A stretch of 64,000 bases of DNA from CAYRGQ01 sp964444885 (GTDB lineage: Bacteria > Bacteroidota > Bacteroidia > Sphingobacteriales > Sphingobacteriaceae), in NCBI GenBank assembly GCA_964444885.1, contig CAYUIZ010000005.1, forward strand, positions 1 to 64,000, in the 5' to 3' direction. The position numbers were made by a program, and so were the translations under genes. Positions within the stretch are counted from its first letter, which is position 1. Each line of letters begins with the position of its first letter. Under the pieces are notes generated by a model. It ran no database searches and was not told the DNA's origin. It saw nothing but the letters and a program-made list of their open reading frames with translations. This document shows positions 58,421 through 64,000 of this stretch, piece after piece.

Positions 58421-58452
58421 CAAAGGTAGCAAAAATATGTGAGGATTGCCAA
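58421..58452 (-). promoter_or_regulatory. promoter of the TPP-riboswitch operon
   Basis: Reads TTG (58452-58450), 21 bp, TACCTTTG (58428-58421) on the minus strand. The start site should be near 58414, at the 5' edge of the aptamer. Confidence 0.75.
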
Positions 58453-58464
58453 TATGGTTCGTTT

Positions 58465-58600
58465 GGGTGCAATTCAATTGTCGCTCTTTGTCATACTGAG
58501 CGCAGCGAAGTATCTCTTCATGATGCAAAGAGATACTTCATTTCATTCAGTATGAACAAACGGACAAGCAACACGAATTGCGAGAATTTGAATTGCACCC
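58465..58600. repeat. palindromic MITE/REP-like element with 13-bp inverted ends
   Basis: GGGTGCAATTCAA (58465-58477) and TTGAATTGCACCC (58588-58600) are perfect inverted repeats. Inside lies a long hairpin: TCATACTGA (58491-58499) with TCAGTATGA (58547-58555), and GAAGTATCTCTT (58507-58518) with AAGAGATACTTC (58528-58539, one mismatch at its end). The inner GTCATACTGAGCGCAGCGAA text is of a kind I recall as widely dispersed in bacterial genomes. It carries no gene and ends 12 bp upstream of the TPP operon -33 box. Confidence 0.75.
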
Positions 58601-58711
58601 GTTCGCTATAAATAGGACACCCCCTTCGGGAGCTGGAGACGTTTTAAAAGCGATTTTCCTGTTCATTTTAGCGTCCGCATGAATGGGGCTAGGAAAGGTT
58701 TCGGGCAACGC

Positions 58712-59482
58712 TTAGGACGGGCGCTTTGTTTTAATCGACTGCAACAATGCTTTTGTTTCCGGACGGCAGGCTAGCCGGCCACTAATCGTGGCTTGCTTGT
58801 ACAGGAGTTCGTCCCAATGCTTGGTGCCATGCCAAAGCGTGCGTTTCAGCTCGGAGAGCACCTCCGGGTTTTTTGTGATGAGGCGGTCGCCAAATTCCTT
58901 GATCGCATTGTCCAATTGGGTCACGTCTGCCTTGACGGTATGGAATAAGTCATGGCGTTTGGCCCATTGCACGTCGAAGAAAACGCTCGGATTGAGCGCT
59001 AGCTCGGTGAATGCCGAAATGCCCACTTTGCGCTCGACAGCGGGCGCGATGACGAAGGGGCCAATGTTGATGCTGACTTCACTGAGGCGGACGGCTGCTT
59101 TTTCGGTGGCAAATACGTAGTCGCAGGCCGCAATCAGGCCCACGCCGCCACCCACAGCTTTGCCCAAGACCCGTCCCAAGATCAGGCGAGGTGCTTTGCG
59201 CATGGCGTTGATGACGTTTGCAAATCCCGAAAAAAACACTTTGCCGGCAGCTTCGTCATCGATCGCCAGCAATTCGCTAAAGTCGGCGCCGGCACAGAAA
59301 GTGCTTTCGCCGTCGCTCTGTAGGAGGATTAAGCGGGTCGCAGGGTCGTTGCCAGCCTGTTCGATGGCCTCGGCGAGCTGCGCCAGCAAATGAGCCGGCA
59401 ACGCATTATGTGCGGGATGCCCAAAGGTGATGGTCGTCAGTCCGTTGGGGTCTGTCAGTGGCGTAACGAAACCTTGCTCCAT
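58712..59482 (-). CDS. enoyl-CoA hydratase/isomerase family protein
   Basis: A 256-residue crotonase-fold protein. FCAGADFSELL forms one half of the oxyanion hole and KAVGGGVGLIAACDYVFAT the other; Glu in RLSEVSINIGP is at a catalytic position of the family. It may hydrate an enoyl- or methylglutaconyl-CoA in fatty- or branched-chain-acid breakdown. ATG 59482 is used; an open upstream extension has no family similarity. It is 50 bp from the mannose-1-phosphate guanylyltransferase gene. Confidence 0.87.
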   Translation of the reverse strand: MEQGFVTPLTDPNGLTTITFGHPAHNALPAHLLAQLAEAIEQAGNDPATRLILLQSDGESTFCAGADFSELLAIDDEAAGKVFFSGFANVINAMRKAPRLILGRVLGKAVGGGVGLIAACDYVFATEKAAVRLSEVSINIGPFVIAPAVERKVGISAFTELALNPSVFFDVQWAKRHDLFHTVKADVTQLDNAIKEFGDRLITKNPEVLSELKRTLWHGTKHWDELLYKQATISGRLACRPETKALLQSIKTKRPS

Positions 59483-59532
59483 AATATTGATTTTTAGGTC
59501 GGAAGGACGCGTATGGGTCTTCCGTACCTGAA

Positions 59533-60615
59533 TTAGACATAATCCGTGCCGAATTTTTCTTTGACGTCCGCCACCACCTGTTTCACGGACTGTTCTTGGT
59601 CCTTCGGACAAATCATCAAGACATTATCCGATTCGACCACGATAAAATTGTGAAGTCCCTTGAGAATTACCAACTTATCTTCAGGGGTGTGTATCATGCA
59701 ATTGGACGAGTCGTACACCATTACTTTGGCTTCGGTATTTGTGACGTTGCCCAAGTAATCTTTCTCGGAAGCCTCGTACACCGATGACCAGGTGCCCAAG
59801 TCAGACCAACCAAAATCCACTGGCAGGACGTAGACGTTTTCGGCCTTTTCCATAATCGCAAAATCGATCGAAATGTTCCCGCAGCGGACAAAGGCATTGG
59901 CTATAAAACGTTGCTCATCCGGCGTGTTGTATAGTTCGGCTCCCTCGGTGAATATTTCGTTCATCTCGGTCTCGTAGATATGCAAGGCCTTGATAATGGC
60001 GTCGGCCGACCAAATGAAAATCCCCGAGTTCCAAAGGAAATCCCCGCTTTGCAAAAAAGTAGTGGCGAGTTCGAGATTGGGCTTTTCGGTGAAGGTCTTG
60101 ACTTTGCGGACGTTCTGCACGGACGATTTCCGGCCGTATTGGATGTATCCGTAGCCCGTGTCGGGACGGGAAGGCTTGATGCCTAATGTCAGCAGCCAGT
60201 CGTGATGTTCGGCACAATCGAGCGCTTCCTGTACGTTTTCGACAAAGCGTTCCGTATCCAGGATGAGGTGGTCGGCGGGGGCCACCACGATCGTGGCGTT
60301 GGCGCTGAGTTGTTTAATCTTGTGGGTTGCGTACGCGATACAGGGCGCCGTATTGCGCATGATCGGCTCCAAAATGAGCTGATGCTCCTGCAGGTTTGGC
60401 AACTGTTGCATCACCACTTCCTTGTAAGACTGGTTTGTGGCAATGAGAATATTGGATTCGGGTACGATCTTGGCAAAACGTTCAAACGTGGATTGTAACA
60501 GGGACTTGCCTGTCCCCAGCATATCAACGAATTGTTTAGGTAGCGCAGTCTGGCTGACTGGCCAGAAGCGGCTTCCGATGCCACCGGCCATAATCACGGC
60601 ATATCTGTCTTTCAT
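59533..60615 (-). CDS. mannose-1-phosphate guanylyltransferase
   Basis: Makes GDP-mannose for surface polysaccharide and glycoprotein synthesis. The 360-residue protein has the nucleotide-binding start VIMAGGIGSRFWPVS, KQFVDMLG, APADHLI, GYIQYG, FTEKPN and FDWSDLGTW-like VDFGWSDLGTW. It lacks the extra isomerase domain of bifunctional ManC. ATG 60615 matches the family; a longer frame exists upstream. Confidence 0.93.
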   Translation of the reverse strand: MKDRYAVIMAGGIGSRFWPVSQTALPKQFVDMLGTGKSLLQSTFERFAKIVPESNILIATNQSYKEVVMQQLPNLQEHQLILEPIMRNTAPCIAYATHKIKQLSANATIVVAPADHLILDTERFVENVQEALDCAEHHDWLLTLGIKPSRPDTGYGYIQYGRKSSVQNVRKVKTFTEKPNLELATTFLQSGDFLWNSGIFIWSADAIIKALHIYETEMNEIFTEGAELYNTPDEQRFIANAFVRCGNISIDFAIMEKAENVYVLPVDFGWSDLGTWSSVYEASEKDYLGNVTNTEAKVMVYDSSNCMIHTPEDKLVILKGLHNFIVVESDNVLMICPKDQEQSVKQVVADVKEKFGTDYV

Positions 60616-60722
60616 ATTTTTGGTCTTTTGCCCATCGGGAAACATTTGTGGCGCGTGCCCGCAGCCTAGCGATGTTTTTTTGTTTCCGTTTGGACGGTTA
60701 GTGCGTGCCGGCTAGCCGGCAT

Positions 60723-61178
60723 TTATTTTATCACGGCCCTCCGGCTGATTTTGCGTTGCCTGAGGCGGAGCGTCATTTTTCTATAGTCTATTACCCCGCC
60801 GTAATCCATCAGGATATCCCCACCAATAACACCGATCACGGGGTCAAAGTTCATTTGCTCGTAAGCATAGTTGATCGTGGAGAGATCGAGCACCGCAATA
60901 CGATGGTTCTTTATTTGCCAATCCCCGATTCGCAAGAGGGGCAGCAACACGGTGAAGCTCTCCATGCTCGTCGTACCTAATCCCGTTGATAGATACTCCG
61001 AATATTCCAGTTCAGTTTTTCCGTCCAATATCTTTTCGACATTGGTTTTGTCAAATACCGTTTTGGATGCGCCGGTATCCAGCACAGCCTGGTGGGTCTG
61101 GCCGAAAACCTCAATATCAACCAAAAGATGGAAGCCATTGTCCTGCAAGGACAATGGCTTAAACGGGATAGTTATCAT
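60723..61178 (-). CDS. retropepsin-like aspartic protease
   Basis: A 151-residue single-domain aspartyl protease fold with the active-site DTGAS at residues 34-38 and a second conserved VIGGDILMDYGGVIDY near the end. Proteins of this size act as homodimers like retroviral proteases. There is no signal peptide, so it is probably cytosolic. It starts 1 bp after the mdh stop and is thus co-translated with mdh, a notable pairing. Substrate unknown. Confidence 0.85.
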   Translation of the reverse strand: MITIPFKPLSLQDNGFHLLVDIEVFGQTHQAVLDTGASKTVFDKTNVEKILDGKTELEYSEYLSTGLGTTSMESFTVLLPLLRIGDWQIKNHRIAVLDLSTINYAYEQMNFDPVIGVIGGDILMDYGGVIDYRKMTLRLRQRKISRRAVIK

Positions 61179-61179
61179 T

Positions 61180-62121
61180 TTAAGACAGCGTTCCGGACTC
61201 CGTGAGCACGGCATTCATGTTGCGAACCGCGTCAGCGCTCTTCTGGAAAGCCTCTTTTTCCGCGTCGTCTAAGGGCAATTCAAGGATGCGCTCCCAGCCG
61301 GTCCGGCCCATAACGACGGGGACGCCGAGGTTGATGTCGGTTTGCCCGTACTCGCCCTCAAGCAGTACCGAAGCGGTGAACAGTTTTTTCTGGTCGCGAA
61401 CGATGCTTTCTACGACCGCCGCTGTCGCCGCACCCGGGGCATACCATGCGGAGGTGCCGATCAATTTGGTCAGCGTAGCACCGCCAACCATGGTGGCTGC
61501 CACCACTTCTGCTTGCTCATCGTCCGAGAGGTATTGGGTGACGGGTACGCTATTCCACGTGGCGTGCTTGATCAGCGGAATCATTGTGGTGTCGCCGTGT
61601 CCGCCGATAACGATGGCGTTTAGGTCGGCAGGGGAGGATCCCAAACGCTCGCTCAGCTGGTAGCGGAAACGGGCCGAATCCAACGTGCCTCCCATACCGA
61701 TAATCCGGTTTTTAGGAATGCCAGTCGCTTTGAGTGTCAAGTAGGCCATGGTGTCCATCGGGTTGGATACGACAACGATGATAAGGTCTGGCGAGTGCTT
61801 GAGCAAGTTTTCGGCGACGCTTTTTACGATGTTTGCGTTCGTGCCGATAAGCTCTTCGCGGGTCATGCCCGGCTTGCGGGGGATACCTGAGGTGATAACC
61901 GCTACTGCAGAACCAGCAGTTTTGGCGTAATCGTTCGTCACACCGGTGATTTTGGAGTCAAATCCCAGCAAAGCAGCGGTTTGTGCCATGTCTTGGGCTT
62001 TGCCTTCGGCGAGCCCTTCTTTGATGTCCAACAGTACGATTTCTTCTGCAACTTCTCGTCTGACCAGATTGTCAGCCGTGGTGGCACCGACCGCGCCAGC
62101 ACCAACTACCGTTATTTTCAT
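61180..62121 (-). CDS. mdh: malate dehydrogenase
   Basis: Oxidises malate to oxaloacetate with NAD in the TCA cycle. The 313-residue protein has ITVVGAGAVGATTADNL (NAD site), GIPRKPGMTREEL with the malate-selecting arginine, LDSARF and the catalytic His175 in IGGHGDTTM. Its lactate-dehydrogenase-like form is usual in Bacteroidota. The retropepsin-like gene is coupled downstream. Confidence 0.96.
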   Translation of the reverse strand: MKITVVGAGAVGATTADNLVRREVAEEIVLLDIKEGLAEGKAQDMAQTAALLGFDSKITGVTNDYAKTAGSAVAVITSGIPRKPGMTREELIGTNANIVKSVAENLLKHSPDLIIVVVSNPMDTMAYLTLKATGIPKNRIIGMGGTLDSARFRYQLSERLGSSPADLNAIVIGGHGDTTMIPLIKHATWNSVPVTQYLSDDEQAEVVAATMVGGATLTKLIGTSAWYAPGAATAAVVESIVRDQKKLFTASVLLEGEYGQTDINLGVPVVMGRTGWERILELPLDDAEKEAFQKSADAVRNMNAVLTESGTLS

Positions 62122-62260
62122 GTAAGTGTTGTTATATTAAGTGAATTACTCAAACGTGATTTTGCTTTGTTTTAGCGATGCTAAATTAAGAATACCCGCT
62201 TGATAATAAAAATGATATGCCTCATCGGCAAAAATAAATCCGGCTATTGCGGTCGGCTGC

Positions 62261-64000
62261 CTAAAACGGATAACCAATTGCCAAGTTAAAAATCAAATTG
62301 TTCTGCCGCCATTCCGGACTCCGGAAGTCGATCCGGTCTGCCACCCAGCGATTGCCGCTTGGCGGTGTGTAGGGCAGGCGCAGCGGCAGGGCAAGATCGG
62401 TGCGCAGAATCAGGAACGACAGGTCGAAGCGTAGTCCCACACCGGCGCCCACAGCGATTTCCTTGTAAAAATCCCGGGTGAAATGCCCGCCCGGCTTGTC
62501 GGGGTTGGCATTTTGCAGCCAGACGTTTCCCGCATCCAGAAAAACCGCCCAATTGACGATGCTGACCAGCTTCGCACGATACTCCACGTTCATTTCGAGC
62601 TGAATGTCGCCGGTTTGGTCAGCGAAGAAGTTATCCAGACCCAAGTTCTCGGGAACGTGCGAGCCGGGGCCGATGGCCCGGGCACGGAACGCGCGCAACC
62701 CATTGGGTCCGCCCGCAAAAAACTGCTTGACGTAAGGCAGCATGTTGGAGTTGCCATAGGAATAACCGTAGCCGGCCATAAAGCGGGATGCCAGCACGGA
62801 ATTGGTGCCCAACTTCATGTAATGCCTGACATCACTGTCTACCTTGATGTACTGGGAGAAATTTGCGTTGAAAATCTGATATACGTCTCCTTCTTTGTAA
62901 TTGGCGCCACGTATCAGGCCGTACACATTGGCAGAGAGGTCAAGCCCCCCTTTGAAGTACATGTTGTGCTTTCGGTTTTGCTGGGTGGTGTTGGTGTACG
63001 TAAAGGTGTACTTCGGGCCAAAGGTGAACGTCGGGTCGATGGCATGACGCAATGGCGGAATGGAGTCGATCTGCGACTGATACCATTCCGTCACGTTGCG
63101 GGGCTGCACGTAGATGACCTCGGCCAGATCCAGCTCGTGTTCCTTCTCGGCGTCTTCTTTCCATAGGTACCCAAAGGAAAACGTCATGGAGTTTAGCGTA
63201 TACGCTTGGCGTCTGTTCAGAAATTCGTAGCCGGTTTTGAAGTAGGTCTTGGGCACGTAATTGCGCGTCGGGCTCCAGTTGAAGGGGGCGATCAGGCGCG
63301 GAAAAACCAAACTTGCTTCCACACCATAGCGGTAGAAGCTGGAGTTGAGGTTGACGTTTCCGCCTGTCTGGGTTTCAAAGCCGCCGTAGACGGAGAGATT
63401 GAACAGCTCACCGCTGCGGAAAAAGTTTCGCCGTGTCCAGCTGGTGTTGATTTCAAATCCGTTATATACTTCCGCGGTCTTGCCGAGTAATTCCAGCCTG
63501 AGGCCTTGTTTTGGCATCGGTGTGAGGTAGTAATACACGTCGAGCTTCTTGACGCCTGCCGAATCCACTTCGACGAAGTCGTTGCGGACGAAGCTGAAGG
63601 TATTCATCCCGACCAGATTGTTTAGCGTGCGGTTGTGGTTTTGTCGGGTATAAAGCTGTCCTTTTCGGAAGAACATGGCCCGTGCAATGGAGAAGGGGCG
63701 GAACGCACGGTTGGGGTCTACAAAATAGAAGCGGCCATCGGCATAGGAACTTGCGCGACGCGGGCTGGTACGTGGGTAGCCGCCTCTGGCGTCCTGCCGA
63801 TAATCCGGATAGATGAATATGTTGTTGATCGTGTAAGGTGTTCGCGCACGTTCGGGTGTCTCTTCCTTGACCGTGATAAACAGGTTGACATGGTGGTTGC
63901 CTAGCGTGCTGTCCACTTCCACGAGGATGTAGTCCGGATTAAAGTAGTAGAACCCTTTGTTTTTCAGCTCATCGTCGATCCGTTCGCGTTCAGACACAAT
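62261..64000 (-). CDS. BamA/TamA-family outer-membrane protein, 5' end off the window
   Basis: The last 579 codons or so of an Omp85-type protein. The visible start (RIDDELKNKGFYYFNPDYILVEVD) is the end of a POTRA domain, followed by another POTRA-like part (YTRQNHNRTLNNLVGMNTFSFV) and a 16-strand barrel with GPNGLRAFRARAIGPG, which contains the RxG-type L6 loop motif in variant form, ending NLAIGYPF. These insert or export outer-membrane proteins or lipids. The frame is open to the right edge, so the start is missing. Confidence 0.88.
   Translation of the reverse strand: MVSERERIDDELKNKGFYYFNPDYILVEVDSTLGNHHVNLFITVKEETPERARTPYTINNIFIYPDYRQDARGGYPRTSPRRASSYADGRFYFVDPNRAFRPFSIARAMFFRKGQLYTRQNHNRTLNNLVGMNTFSFVRNDFVEVDSAGVKKLDVYYYLTPMPKQGLRLELLGKTAEVYNGFEINTSWTRRNFFRSGELFNLSVYGGFETQTGGNVNLNSSFYRYGVEASLVFPRLIAPFNWSPTRNYVPKTYFKTGYEFLNRRQAYTLNSMTFSFGYLWKEDAEKEHELDLAEVIYVQPRNVTEWYQSQIDSIPPLRHAIDPTFTFGPKYTFTYTNTTQQNRKHNMYFKGGLDLSANVYGLIRGANYKEGDVYQIFNANFSQYIKVDSDVRHYMKLGTNSVLASRFMAGYGYSYGNSNMLPYVKQFFAGGPNGLRAFRARAIGPGSHVPENLGLDNFFADQTGDIQLEMNVEYRAKLVSIVNWAVFLDAGNVWLQNANPDKPGGHFTRDFYKEIAVGAGVGLRFDLSFLILRTDLALPLRLPYTPPSGNRWVADRIDFRSPEWRQNNLIFNLAIGYPF

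Overview
The window looks like a chromosomal segment of a moderately GC-rich member of Bacteroidota, most likely order Sphingobacteriales (Sphingobacteriaceae-like). Reasons: promoters of the Bacteroidota type (TTG, about 19-21 bp, TAnnTTTG) recur upstream of genes; the fused secDF, archaeal/eukaryote-type ProRS, FadL-like OmpP1 protein, LVIVD, DUF4905, DUF5995 and DUF1573 families are typical of the phylum; signal peptides and lipoboxes are of the Bacteroidota style. It is mostly core housekeeping DNA with few mobile traces.

Layout. 0.3-6 kb: ketoacid CoA-transferase (scoAB), uridine kinase, a LysM/double-psi protein with DUF4905, an NfeD protease and Dps. 6-9.3 kb: an outer-membrane FadL-like protein and a Tyr/Gly-rich repeat lipoprotein. 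9.4-15.6 kb: proS, an SDR protein, a 118-bp MITE-like element, then thrS-infC-rpmI-rplT. 15.7-18.2 kb: copper ATPase and its chaperone. 18.5-20.4 kb: a phosphoesterase and an AT-rich solitary Mrr-type nuclease. 20.5-27.3 kb: SMP-30 lipoprotein, ABC exporter, 51-bp tandem repeats, M1 peptidase and a PolX/PHP protein with a degenerate polymerase active site. 27.3-31.3 kb: a MarR-FNR-ferredoxin-NDH-2 redox operon and DUF5995. 31.4-34.4 kb: secDF. 34.9-42.3 kb: surface proteins, an EamA transporter, YigZ and a penicillin acylase. 42.3-48 kb: the cell-shape operon mreB-mreC-mreD-PBP2-rodA on the minus strand. 48.4-53.2 kb: carA behind a promoter and an apparent attenuator, then eno, ftsB, an epimerase and a NUDIX hydrolase. 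53.2-64 kb: MFS transporter, DUF1573, the TPP-riboswitch operon, enoyl-CoA hydratase, mannose-1-phosphate guanylyltransferase, retropepsin-like protein, mdh and a truncated BamA/TamA-family protein.

The most unusual unit is at 55.5-58.45 kb on the minus strand. A good Bacteroidota promoter and a TPP riboswitch with a downstream terminator precede four tightly coupled genes: a class I SAM methyltransferase, a PurM/HypE/ThiL-fold protein, a divergent ThiE/TenI-fold protein lacking several catalytic residues, and a Trm112-like protein. The genes meet by ATGA overlaps or a 10-nt gap. Trm112 proteins elsewhere activate methyltransferases, so this may be a thiamine-responsive methylation or salvage pathway that I do not recognise.

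Three runs of exactly 100 N are scaffold gaps. Two are flanked by identical 55-bp ends; removing 100 N plus one 55-bp copy restores the reading frame exactly in both genes concerned. They are therefore almost certainly contig joins at a k-mer overlap rather than missing sequence, although true repeat copy number could still differ.
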